Source of the DNA: Bacillus sp. RAR_GA_16
Lineage (GTDB): Bacteria > Bacillota > Bacilli > Bacillales > Guptibacillaceae
Assembly (NCBI RefSeq): GCF_020165985.1
Contig: NZ_JAIUKZ010000010.1
Coordinates: 310,001 to 374,000 of the forward strand
Length of the DNA stretch: 64,000 nucleotides
Direction of reading: 5' to 3'
Shown piece after piece: positions 34,208 to 41,992 of this stretch (the stretch's first letter is position 1; each line of letters opens with the position of its first letter). The notes below the pieces were generated by a model, which was not told the DNA's origin, made no database searches, and was given only the letters and a program-made list of their open reading frames with translations. A program made the position numbers and the translations under genes.

Positions 34208-34784
34208 GTTCTGGCCAGTGCGCTAGCCATTTTGCTACTTTCGCTTCATAAACGTCTCGTGAAATCAATTGCTTATTTGGACGCACAATTAACCCAAACA
34301 AATCATGCAAACCATATGGCGCATAGACGTTAAGATTACCTTTTTGATCAAGTTTGACACCGATGGCCGTTGCTGTTGTGGGCCAGCTGTTAATGGCGTC
34401 TTCAAGTGAAGGATAAGGTTCAATCCGCTTTCCAAACTTCTCCTCGTACCAGAGATGAACACGCGCTTCATTTTTGGCATCGATTTTAAAAGGCGTATCA
34501 GAAAGCAAGCTCTGCAGTCGCTTTTCAATGGCGATTTCCTTCTCATCACTTAGATCCTTCTCATCGTAATACACAATATCTAAGTCATGAATGCCATAGT
34601 CAATCGAACGATTCGTTTGATCATTCCAGACTGTTTGGACAATACACCCTGCTCCAAGATAAGCGTGGTCAAATTCCTTATGTAACACTTCGAGCGCATA
34701 TGGTATCGCAGGATTCTGTGCTAGAATGCGCTCGAGTGCTTCTATTTGTTCGTGAATGCCTTTGTTTTTCAATGCTTGTGTCAC
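34176..34784 (-). CDS. Nucleotidyltransferase family protein (NTP_transf_6)
   Basis: 202 residues. GAGCIVQTVWNDQTNRSIDYGI followed by DLDIVYYDEKDLS is the catalytic region of the DUF925/NTP_transf_6 family, with the paired aspartates of DLD. EARVHLWYEEKFG and PTTATAIGVKLD are also family elements. Members are predicted nucleotidyltransferases of unknown substrate. GTG start after GGAGGTAGAGTAA, one base after the DUF4871-like lipoprotein gene. Confidence 0.82.
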   Translation of the reverse strand: MTQALKNKGIHEQIEALERILAQNPAIPYALEVLHKEFDHAYLGAGCIVQTVWNDQTNRSIDYGIHDLDIVYYDEKDLSDEKEIAIEKRLQSLLSDTPFKIDAKNEARVHLWYEEKFGKRIEPYPSLEDAINSWPTTATAIGVKLDQKGNLNVYAPYGLHDLFGLIVRPNKQLISRDVYEAKVAKWLAHWPELEVISWEERG

Positions 34785-35240
34785 TTACTCTACCTCCACT
34801 ACAACCGTTCCAAATAATTCACCGTCCACATAGGCAGCCAGCTCCCATGTTCCCTTTGAAGGGAGTTGCATGGAAGAAGGCGTGTGAGCATCTGCCCCAT
34901 TATTCGGACCTGCTAATGACGTTGTTACAAAAGCAACGACTTCTTCATTTGTCTCTTGATTATGACCAATTACTTTAAACGGCCCGTCGAGTTCACTTTT
35001 TTCTCCCCAGAAATGCCACATGTACTTGTTTGACTCTCCTGCTTTGAATGTTGTCGCATCACCAATAAAGCCAAGTTTTCCTTTTTCTCCAATCATCGTA
35101 TAGGATCCTGATGGAAAGGTGTCACTAACCGCTAATTCAGATTCTTTCTGAACAACCTGCTTAGCTCCCGCATTTTCCTTGTCACTGCAGCCAGTTAAAA
35201 CAATGAATAGCAGTGGCACGATTTTCAACCAGCTCCTCAA
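34785..35240 (-). CDS. Putative lipoprotein, DUF4871-like
   Basis: 151 residues. Signal MRSWLKIVPLLFIVLTGCSD with lipobox LTGC. The mature part is a small beta-sandwich-like domain: YTMIGEKGKLGFIG, NKYMWHFWGEK, KGTWELAAYVDGELFGTVVV. It resembles Bacillus DUF4871 lipoproteins. TTG start; its GGAGGAG is about 12 bases upstream, a little far. Confidence 0.65.
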   Translation of the reverse strand: MRSWLKIVPLLFIVLTGCSDKENAGAKQVVQKESELAVSDTFPSGSYTMIGEKGKLGFIGDATTFKAGESNKYMWHFWGEKSELDGPFKVIGHNQETNEEVVAFVTTSLAGPNNGADAHTPSSMQLPSKGTWELAAYVDGELFGTVVVEVE

Positions 35241-35264
35241 TCTGCATCAGCTCCTCCAGTCCGA

Positions 35265-35462
35265 TTAACGTAAAAATTTATCATACTGGTCGATTTGGTC
35301 AGGATGGATTCCGGTGCTTTGCTGGGCTTCTCGCTGCATGGACTGATTGCATGCCTGACAAACGTAGCTTGAGTCTGGATTTTGCTTTAGTTTGCGAAAC
35401 TGTGGATCAGACGGCTTAACCTGGAACTTTTTCTTACAGAAAAAACAATTTTTCTCAAGCAT
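35265..35462 (-). CDS. YlaI-like zinc-ribbon protein (DUF2197)
   Basis: 65 residues from MLEKNCFFCKKKF. Two CxxC pairs (CFFC and CQAC, about 35 residues apart) suggest one bound zinc, with KPSDPQFRKLKQNPDSSYVC between them as in YlaI/DUF2197 proteins. The upstream in-frame ATG (15 codons longer) adds sequence unlike the family. Function unknown. Confidence 0.7.
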   Translation of the reverse strand: MLEKNCFFCKKKFQVKPSDPQFRKLKQNPDSSYVCQACNQSMQREAQQSTGIHPDQIDQYDKFLR

Positions 35463-35559
35463 TCTTATTCCCCATTTCCAATAGTGACGTATCACTATAC
35501 ATTTCAATAAAAGGGAATAAATACCTCCTGTGTCATAGCTTCACTTTTAAGACGATGAA

Positions 35560-35640
35560 TTAACTCTTTTTTCTCCGTATGATAATGATAGTGGTGATAA
35601 CGATTAAAAGTAAAAAGAATCCTTCCTCCAACTCTCTCAC
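35560..35640 (-). CDS. Possible 26-residue membrane peptide
   Basis: GTG at 35638-35640 (or TTG three codons later, seven bases after GGAGG) opens VRELEEGFFLLLIVITTIII followed by IRRKKS and TAA. This is one hydrophobic helix with a basic tail, the usual form of small bacterial membrane peptides. It is the only plausible coding content in the gap 35463-35750; a longer frame there (35504-35773) is unconvincing. Confidence 0.35.
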   Translation of the reverse strand: MRELEEGFFLLLIVITTIIIIRRKKS

Positions 35641-35750
35641 CTCCGCTTGATCCCCAAAGGAACCACCGTATAATAATACATACGAATGTGAGGATGAATC
35701 GTTTCAAAATAAAAAATCGCACTTGATCCGTGTGATTCGCTTGATTCCTA

Positions 35751-36515
35751 TTAGGCGTAACGATTGAGAACATCTGTCAGCTGGCGCTGGATTTCGTTTA
35801 CATCGTCTGTTGTGATTATGAACTGGACTTTTGATTCATCTGTTTCAAGCATCTCCGATAAAAATCCAGAAAAACCTCTCGCTTTACGGTCAATTTCAAG
35901 AATGACGCGAAGTTGATCTTTAGAAACTGGCTGAAACACAGCTTCTAGTTCATCAAGGCGACTGCGAAAAGCCCCGTGTGCCACTCGAAATTCAAATTCC
36001 TGAATAAACGGCAGTCTCCCGAATCCATGAGCTTCTTCATTTTCGACCTCCCGTAGCTTAAAACCTAGTCCATCCACTGCATCGAAGAATGCGCTCACAT
36101 ACGGATGCGGAGCTACCTCAATTAAGTCTTTATCCTGCGGATCGATAGCGCCTTTTATATCGAGTCCAGTTTGGAGCCATACTTGGCTTCTCCCTTTACT
36201 GATTGGTGCATCTAGTGGCAATGGAAACGAAAAAGGGAATTCCTTTTCTTCATTTGGTTGAAGGGTAAACTGGTGTGCGACTTCATACCGTGCAATTTCA
36301 GTTGATTTTGTTACCGTGCTGTCGTCCTTCTTTTGAACATAAGTGGTGTGAAGTGAAAGATCGATTTTTTCGACAGTTTGCTCGACACTGCCTGCTCGTA
36401 TTTTAATCACCCCATCAACTGTTTCCCCAGGTACGAGGACATTTCGATTGAGAATCGTATCAACCGCTGAACTTCCAACGCCAACGCGCGCCATCATTTT
36501 TTTCATAAATGACAT
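35751..36515 (-). CDS. spo0M: Sporulation-control protein Spo0M
   Basis: 254 residues from MSFMKKMMARVGVGSSAVDT, with AAAGGAG eight bases before ATG 36515. The arrestin-like Spo0M fold is visible: VLVPGETVDGVIKIRAGSVEQ, the FPFSFPLPLDAPIS turn, LQTGLDIKGAIDPQDKD and the C-terminal HGFGRLPFIQEFEFRV. In B. subtilis Spo0M negatively affects early sporulation and cell division and is sigma-W/sigma-H controlled. Single-gene unit. Confidence 0.9.
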   Translation of the reverse strand: MSFMKKMMARVGVGSSAVDTILNRNVLVPGETVDGVIKIRAGSVEQTVEKIDLSLHTTYVQKKDDSTVTKSTEIARYEVAHQFTLQPNEEKEFPFSFPLPLDAPISKGRSQVWLQTGLDIKGAIDPQDKDLIEVAPHPYVSAFFDAVDGLGFKLREVENEEAHGFGRLPFIQEFEFRVAHGAFRSRLDELEAVFQPVSKDQLRVILEIDRKARGFSGFLSEMLETDESKVQFIITTDDVNEIQRQLTDVLNRYA

Positions 36516-36616
36516 GTTCACCGCTCCTTTGGTTATGTATTTCATCTTAAATTATTCGGCGGTAGAATCGAGGATTCCTGCTGAGGAAGCAAGCCCTGGC
36601 CTCTAGTTTTCAACCT

Positions 36617-37087
36617 TTAGATGTGCTTCACAAACAAAACCCGCTCTTGCCCTGACCCATCATAATTTGAGTGAACGGCAATGCCATTCACCACGCGATT
36701 CCCACCTTCAATTTCAAATCCCATTCGTATGTGGTATGCAATGGAATTCTTATTTACTGGTGAGGTAACACACCGCACCAGGCTTCGTCCATATAGTTTC
36801 ATCGTTTGAAAGAAGGTTTCGTAGAGCTGACGTCCCACATGATTGCCACGATGTAAGGGATGAACCCCAACAAAATGAATATATCCTTCCTGAAGATGGG
36901 ATTGTGAAAGAAAGCCAATTAGAAAACCGATAATCTCGCCATCCTCTTCTGCAACAAAACTGGTATTCGAAAAATGATCAAAAAATAACTTTGGGAGAAT
37001 GTCTCTCATCTGTCTCCCATCCCACCATTCATTGATGAGGGGTGAGATCGAATAGTAATCTGATTGCTTCACGTAACGTATGTTCAT
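36617..37087 (-). CDS. GNAT family N-acetyltransferase
   Basis: 156 residues from MNIRYVKQSDYYSIS; TTGGAGGG precedes ATG 37087, making the longer start unlikely. The acetyl-CoA loop is VGVHPLHRGNHVGRQLYETF (about 85-105), followed by NKNSIAYHIRMGFEIEGG. Substrate unknown. Confidence 0.85.
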   Translation of the reverse strand: MNIRYVKQSDYYSISPLINEWWDGRQMRDILPKLFFDHFSNTSFVAEEDGEIIGFLIGFLSQSHLQEGYIHFVGVHPLHRGNHVGRQLYETFFQTMKLYGRSLVRCVTSPVNKNSIAYHIRMGFEIEGGNRVVNGIAVHSNYDGSGQERVLFVKHI

Positions 37088-37208
37088 AAAACCCTCCAAT
37101 CGGATCTTGTGTAAGTGTGACATTGCACCTTGTACTGTATGTATTGAATGACGTTCTACTCACAATTATTTCAAATTAATCCTTATTCCTCAATCACTTC
37201 TTTCATCA

Positions 37209-37240
37209 GAGGGGGGTCAGGTACGTACCTGACCCCCCTC
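37209..37240. repeat. GGGTCAGG palindrome, copy 3 (centre TACGTA)
   Basis: A perfect 32-bp palindrome with arms GAGGGGGGTCAGGTAC, in the space between the GNAT gene and the PadR/DHA2 promoter. Confidence 0.9.
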
Positions 37241-37278
37241 CAAACACACTTGACCGTCTCAGACAGACAACACATCAA

Positions 37279-37342
37279 TTGACTATTCCGGAATCCAACT
37301 ATATGATGAGACAGTCAGGTTTTATATCTTCAAGATATAAAA
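37279..37342 (+). promoter_or_regulatory. PadR/DHA2 operon promoter with 23-bp operator
   Basis: -35 TTGACT (37279-37284), 17 bases, -10 TATGAT (37302-37307). TTTTATATCTT (37320-37330), one C, then AAGATATAAAA (37332-37342) is a perfect 11-bp-arm palindrome starting just after the expected transcription start. This is a classical repressor position. Confidence 0.75.
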
Positions 37343-37370
37343 ATCAAAACAAAAGGAGAGCGGTCCAGAA

Positions 37371-37934
37371 ATGTATGAACTATTTATACTTGGTGAGCTA
37401 ATGGACAAACCCACACACGGCTATCTCCTTCAATATGTTCTGGATAAAGTCATTGGTCCAAATCGGAAATTGAGCTGGGGTGTCCTCTATCCACTCATCC
37501 AACGAATGACCGAGGAAGGTTATGTCAAACAAATCCTCGATGAAGAAGGCGGTCGCGGACGTCCTAGAAAAATCATTAGCCTCACAGATAAGGGGCGTGT
37601 TCGTTTTCATCATCTTATGGAAGAATCCATTCCTTACGATCAAACGGCAGAAGATACGTTTGATATTAAGGTAAGCAATTTTCACCATGTCAGAAAGGAA
37701 GTGCAGCAGGTTATCCTCGAACAGTTTGAAGGCTATCTTTATTTTCTTTTAAAACATCTCGATGATAATCATGCAATTATTACGGATAATGACGCCATTT
37801 CTAAGTATGAAAAACGAAGCATTGAACGCGTACTACAACGTCGAAGAGAGAAACTGGATGCAGAATTAAACTGGGTTCACAATGAATTACAAATGATTAA
37901 GGAGGATCTCAATCATGAATCAGACCGTACATAA
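37371..37934 (+). CDS. PadR family regulator (long form with vir_act domain)
   Basis: 187 residues. The winged helix LFILGELMDKPTHGYLLQYVLD ... SWGVLYPLIQRMTEEGYVKQ is followed by a C-terminal helical (Vir_act_alpha_C) domain from about 100. ATG after AAAGGAGAGCGG. It overlaps the exporter gene by 20 bases. It likely represses this operon through the palindrome at 37320-37342 and is relieved by exporter substrates. Confidence 0.87.
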   Translation: MYELFILGELMDKPTHGYLLQYVLDKVIGPNRKLSWGVLYPLIQRMTEEGYVKQILDEEGGRGRPRKIISLTDKGRVRFHHLMEESIPYDQTAEDTFDIKVSNFHHVRKEVQQVILEQFEGYLYFLLKHLDDNHAIITDNDAISKYEKRSIERVLQRRREKLDAELNWVHNELQMIKEDLNHESDRT

Positions 37935-39498
37935 AGAAACGCCTGATCCGAAAAGATGGTTTGCATTAGCAGCCGTTTGTTTCGGATTGTTCATGGCTTT
38001 ACTCGATGTTACGATCGTGAACGTTGCTTTACCAACGATTCAGGAGGAGTTTCAGTCAGATTTTAGTGAGCTAGAATGGGTGCTGAACGCCTACACGCTT
38101 GTTTTTGCTGTTGCTCTCATTACTGTCGCAAGGTTAGGGGACATATACGGAAGAAAGTTATTTTTTATGCTGGGACTGATCGTATTCAGCATTGGCTCTC
38201 TCTTATGTGCACTCGCACCAGACATTATGTCGTTAAATATTTTTCGCGGCGTGCAAGGACTAGGGGCTTCCGCCATGATGTCTCTGTCAATGGCCATCAT
38301 TTCAACAACCTTTATAGGAAAAGAACGTGGGATCGCTTTCGGTGTTTGGGGAAGTGTAAGTGGTCTCGCAACTGCCATTGGCCCGCTTGTAGGTGGTCTT
38401 CTTGTTGAAAAAATCAACTGGGAATCGATCTTTTACATTAACCTTCCAATTGGATTAATTGCTCTTGTGATGGCTTACTTTTTTATCAAAGAATCGAAAG
38501 ATCACCATGCCTCTAAATCCATTGACTTGTGGGGTGTGCTCCTTATTACCACAGCTGTCTTTTGTTTAGTGTTTGGTCTGATCGAGGTAAACCAGCCACA
38601 GCTTGATTGGACATCACCACGTATCCTCGCGCTACTCGGTGGATCACTCGTGAGCTTTGTTGTTTTCATTCTTGTTGAGCTAAGATTAAAGTCTCCTATG
38701 GTGAATCCAAGGATCTTTAAGAATCTAAGCTATTCAGGTGCGTGTATTGCAGCATTTTGTCTAAGTGCAGGCGTGTATGCTTTATTTTTCTATTTAACCC
38801 TGCTGCTTCAAAACTACTTTGGCTACACGGCTCTCGAAACCGGAATACGATTTATTACAATTAGTGGCTTTGCTTTAATACTGGGACCTATCTCAGGAAT
38901 TTTATCCAATAAAATTGGCACAAAACCACTCATCAGCGGAGCACTGGCTATCCTGTCTGTTGCGGTTTTCATGATGACCGTTGTCTCGAGTGAGCAAAGC
39001 ACCTGGACAGCTTTAATTGCTGCTTTCTTACTAGCAGGAATTGGGAATGGTCTTGTCAATCCACCCATTTCTACGACAGCCGTTGATACCGTTCCAAACC
39101 GCATTGTCGGGATGGCTTCAGGGGTGAACAACGTATCAAGACAAATTGGGATTGCCTTTGGGACCGCTTTTCTTGGAGCCATCCTCTCCAATCAATACGT
39201 TAATGCAATCCAATCAAAAATTGGTGGGCTCAATGCGATTCCAGAAAACGCCAGGCAAGAGATCATTGACGGAGTTGCAGCAGCGGGTCCAATAGCTGGA
39301 AGCCAGGGACTACAAGGCGCTGGTTCTGAGCAATATCAAAACATGCCTGGATTTTCTGACATTCAAACAATTGCTAAAACGGCCTTTGTGAATAGTCTTG
39401 ATCAAGTCTTTATTGCTGCAGGCGTTATTTTAGCGATCGGCGCTATCTTAAGTTTACTGCTCATTCGCAAAAGTGATTTTCTCCAAGACAAAGCATAA
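37915..39498 (+). CDS. DHA2 (EmrB/QacA type) MFS exporter
   Basis: 527 residues with 14 membrane segments. Motifs: LLDVTIVNVALPTIQEEF (helix 1), RLGDIYGRKLFF (motif A), WGSVSGLATAIGPLVGGLLVEKINWESIFYINLPIG (motif C region), and VGMASGVNNVSRQIGIAFGTA. Proton-coupled multidrug export is expected. AAGGAGG precedes the ATG inside the PadR gene. It is the second DHA2 pump of the window, with a different regulator class from the first. Confidence 0.9.
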   Translation: MNQTVHKETPDPKRWFALAAVCFGLFMALLDVTIVNVALPTIQEEFQSDFSELEWVLNAYTLVFAVALITVARLGDIYGRKLFFMLGLIVFSIGSLLCALAPDIMSLNIFRGVQGLGASAMMSLSMAIISTTFIGKERGIAFGVWGSVSGLATAIGPLVGGLLVEKINWESIFYINLPIGLIALVMAYFFIKESKDHHASKSIDLWGVLLITTAVFCLVFGLIEVNQPQLDWTSPRILALLGGSLVSFVVFILVELRLKSPMVNPRIFKNLSYSGACIAAFCLSAGVYALFFYLTLLLQNYFGYTALETGIRFITISGFALILGPISGILSNKIGTKPLISGALAILSVAVFMMTVVSSEQSTWTALIAAFLLAGIGNGLVNPPISTTAVDTVPNRIVGMASGVNNVSRQIGIAFGTAFLGAILSNQYVNAIQSKIGGLNAIPENARQEIIDGVAAAGPIAGSQGLQGAGSEQYQNMPGFSDIQTIAKTAFVNSLDQVFIAAGVILAIGAILSLLLIRKSDFLQDKA

Positions 39499-39499
39499 A

Positions 39500-39533
39500 G
39501 AGGGTTCCGGTTCATACCGGACCCTCCTTTTTT
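39500..39533 (+). terminator. Terminator of the PadR/DHA2 operon
   Basis: GAGGGTTCCGGT and ACCGGACCCTC form a stem around TCAT, followed by a T run. Confidence 0.85.
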
Positions 39534-40179
39534 ATTCCACTACCGTCAATCCTAACAACTTCGCAAACCCAATCGCCTGATTTGGTGAAACTTCACAGCC
39601 TTCTAACGTTTCGAAATCTACATGAAGGTGCTCAAAACTACACGTACTAATATCCACACCTTTTAACCGTGCTTGCGCAAAGTTCGCTTCATTTAAATGA
39701 CAATAAGCGAAAATCGTTTTGGTAAACTGACTTCCGTGATAATTTGCACTTTGTAACGACGTGCCATTAAATTGAACGTGTTTCAAACGCGCATCCACAA
39801 AACTACTGAAATGAGCACCACCATTTTCAAACGTCACATGTCCTAAATTTGCATCAGTAAAATCAGTCCCCATTAGTTTGCAGTCCTGAAATTTTACTCG
39901 ATGGATAATGCCTTCACTGAAATTCACGTTGGAAAGGTTACAATTCTCAAAGATCACATCCGTGAGGTCAATTCGAGGTAGTGTCGTATTCGTAAACGTC
40001 ACATTTCGAAAAACGACTTTTGAAATAACGCCTCCCTCAAGTTCCACATCCTCGACGGTTTCTCCCGTAATCTCACAATTCATTAAAGTGTCATCTTCAT
40101 CATTAAAAATCGCTCGAAAGCTTCCTTCTTCCAGTACTCTTGGCATTTTAGGTAGATCTATCTTTACTTTTTGACTCAT
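39532..40179 (-). CDS. Pentapeptide repeat protein
   Basis: 215 residues from MSQKVKIDLPKMPRVLEEG, with AAGGGTG before ATG 40179. From about residue 35 to 185 it is a run of A(D/N)LxX-type pentapeptides (for example ANLGHVTFEN, TDFTDANLGH, ANFAQARLKG), which build a right-handed quadrilateral beta-helix. Some such proteins mimic DNA and protect gyrase; most have no known role. Confidence 0.87.
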   Translation of the reverse strand: MSQKVKIDLPKMPRVLEEGSFRAIFNDEDDTLMNCEITGETVEDVELEGGVISKVVFRNVTFTNTTLPRIDLTDVIFENCNLSNVNFSEGIIHRVKFQDCKLMGTDFTDANLGHVTFENGGAHFSSFVDARLKHVQFNGTSLQSANYHGSQFTKTIFAYCHLNEANFAQARLKGVDISTCSFEHLHVDFETLEGCEVSPNQAIGFAKLLGLTVVE

Positions 40180-40291
40180 CCAAACACCCTTCACTTTGTT
40201 CTCTCATCAGTAGAACAATACCATAACACTGAAAGGGAAGTGTAGACTGTTATTTAGGAAAAAAGTGTGTACAATCACATGAGAAGGAAAG

Positions 40292-40783
40292 CTAGTTCCC
40301 TTCTGTTTTACCGTTCTGAAATTCATTTTTGTAAAACCATTTATAAAAAAGTCTTGAAATAAAATTGGTGATGCCTAAGGAAATGAAGCTATAATACCAT
40401 TTCCATTTCACATACTTAATCAAATTTGTATAACGTTCGGCCAAAACTTCTCCACCTGTAATTAATCCAACGTGAAAGAGGTAGTAAAAGAACTGAATGA
40501 GCTTATGTCTTTTTTCTGGATAATTCAAATTAAAAATGGCACAAAAGGACGGATATATAAAGTACTCAAATGTAAAACTACTCTTATTCGATTTTCTTAA
40601 GAATCTTACAGGATACTTAATTAACCCTTTCTCCACTACCCACAGCCCTAAAAACCAGGTGAGAAATTGCTTAAAAAACATGACGACAATCACATGTCTT
40701 ATTTTGTTTTTCGGAACAAAGCGAACGAGCAGTACAGCAGTAATAACCCAAATGAGATAAAGAATCCCTCGATCCTTTGACAT
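40292..40783 (-). CDS. CBO0543-like membrane protein
   Basis: 163 residues from MSKDRGILYLIWVITAVLLV; GAGGAGGTG precedes ATG 40783. Four to five membrane segments and many aromatic/basic residues (WKWYYSFISLGITNFISRLFYKWFYK). The pattern resembles CBO0543-type proteins of spore formers; function unknown. Confidence 0.65.
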   Translation of the reverse strand: MSKDRGILYLIWVITAVLLVRFVPKNKIRHVIVVMFFKQFLTWFLGLWVVEKGLIKYPVRFLRKSNKSSFTFEYFIYPSFCAIFNLNYPEKRHKLIQFFYYLFHVGLITGGEVLAERYTNLIKYVKWKWYYSFISLGITNFISRLFYKWFYKNEFQNGKTEGN

Positions 40784-40876
40784 CTTTCGCACCTCCTCTA
40801 CCCTTTACTGTTTCCGAAAATATTGGTGTAATACATTTCACTGCAATATTTCGTGCATCGTTGTCCTCTTCAGAAG

Positions 40877-40934
40877 AACAGTTGTCTTTGATGGGGGTCA
40901 GGCTCGAGCCTGACCCCCATCAAAGACAACTGTT
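40877..40934. repeat. GGGTCAGG palindrome, copy 4: perfect 58-bp form (centre CTCGAG)
   Basis: The core GGGGGTCAGG-CTCGAG-CCTGACCCCC is extended on both sides by AACAGTTGTCTTTGAT and its exact complement, giving 29-bp perfect arms with no loop. It lies 28 bases upstream of the czcD operator. Confidence 0.93.
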
Positions 40935-40962
40935 TAAACAGCTCAAAATTGTGGTACAATCA

Positions 40963-40986
40963 ATATATGAACACATAATCATATAT
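40963..40986 (+). promoter_or_regulatory. Metal-repressor operator candidate upstream of czcD
   Basis: ATATATGA (40963-40970), 8 bases, TCATATAT (40979-40986): a perfect 8-bp inverted repeat of the ArsR/CzrA type. It follows the likely -10 TACAAT at 40955-40960 and precedes the czcD start by 43 bases. Confidence 0.6.
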
Positions 40987-41029
40987 CAGCGAAACGAAAC
41001 AATACCGAACAACGATTGGAGGAATTATC

Positions 41030-41947
41030 TTGGCACACAACCATTCTCATGATCACGCCCACGATCATCACCATTCAGCTAACAAAAAAGCGCTTTTCAT
41101 CAGCTTCCTCCTGATTACACTATTTATGCTACTTGAAGTCGTTGGAGGATTTATAACCAATAGCCTTGCCCTGTTATCCGATGCTGGACATATGCTAAGC
41201 GATGCAGTAGCACTTGGGATGAGTTTACTTGCCTTTAAGCTTGGCGAGAAAGCATCCGATCAGGAGAAGACTTTTGGCTATAAACGCTTTGAAATTCTTG
41301 CCGCTTTTTTAAATGGGATTGCGCTAATTGCAATTTCCTTTTACATCCTATGGGAATCTATTCAGCGTTTTATTGACCCACCAGAGGTGGCAAGTACAGG
41401 CATGCTGATCATTGCAGCGATTGGTTTGCTCGTTAACATCTTAGTGGCGTGGATTTTAATGAAGGGTGATACGTCAGAAAATCTGAATTTACGAAGTGCT
41501 TTTCTCCACGTATTAGGGGATTTGCTTGGTTCGATTGGTGCCATTATCGCCGCATTATTAATCATGTTTGCCGGTTGGAATTATGCTGACCCGATTGCAA
41601 GTGCACTTGTTGCCCTTCTCGTACTTGTTAGTGGGATTCGCGTCACCAAAGACTCCTTCCACGTGTTAATGGAAGGAACACCTTCAAACATTGATCTTGA
41701 AGAAGTAAAGTCAACGATCATCGAATTAGACGGTGTGCAATCCATCCACGACGTTCATATTTGGAACATCACCTCTGATTTTCCTTCTTTCACATGCCAC
41801 GTCGTCGTTAAGAAAGGAACAAATCGTGACCAGTTACTACAATGGATTGGCAATAAACTAGACGAACAGTTTGATCTTACTCATACAACGATTCAAATGG
41901 AATGTGACACTTCCGAAATTAAGAAACAGGAACATAACTGTAACTAA
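41030..41947 (+). CDS. czcD: Cation diffusion facilitator CzcD
   Basis: 305 residues. Histidine-rich N-terminus HNHSHDHAHDHHHS, six membrane helices, the metal site motif SDAGHMLSDA in helix 2, HVLGDLLGSIGA in helix 5, and a cytosolic C-terminal domain (IHDVHIWNITSDF). CDF proteins export zinc, cadmium or cobalt in exchange for protons. TTG start seven bases after GGAGG. The upstream inverted repeat suggests metal-responsive control by an ArsR-type repressor encoded elsewhere. Confidence 0.92.
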   Translation: MAHNHSHDHAHDHHHSANKKALFISFLLITLFMLLEVVGGFITNSLALLSDAGHMLSDAVALGMSLLAFKLGEKASDQEKTFGYKRFEILAAFLNGIALIAISFYILWESIQRFIDPPEVASTGMLIIAAIGLLVNILVAWILMKGDTSENLNLRSAFLHVLGDLLGSIGAIIAALLIMFAGWNYADPIASALVALLVLVSGIRVTKDSFHVLMEGTPSNIDLEEVKSTIIELDGVQSIHDVHIWNITSDFPSFTCHVVVKKGTNRDQLLQWIGNKLDEQFDLTHTTIQMECDTSEIKKQEHNCN

Positions 41948-41948
41948 A

Positions 41949-41986
41949 AAAGAAAGGGGTCAGGCACGTGCCTGACCCCTTTCTTT
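41949..41986. repeat. GGGTCAGG palindrome, copy 5: bidirectional terminator position
   Basis: A perfect 38-bp palindrome (arms AAAGAAAGGGGTCAGGCAC, centre CACGTG) with A/T runs outside, exactly between the converging czcD and gntP genes. It probably terminates both. Confidence 0.9.
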
Positions 41987-41992
41987 CGATTT

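Noticed and set aside
35504-35773. 89-codon frame on the minus strand before the zinc-ribbon gene
   Set aside because: Its start lies inside spo0M, composition is odd (HHYHYH run from an AT-rich repeat), and no ribosome site fits. The micro-ORF in another frame is a better reading.
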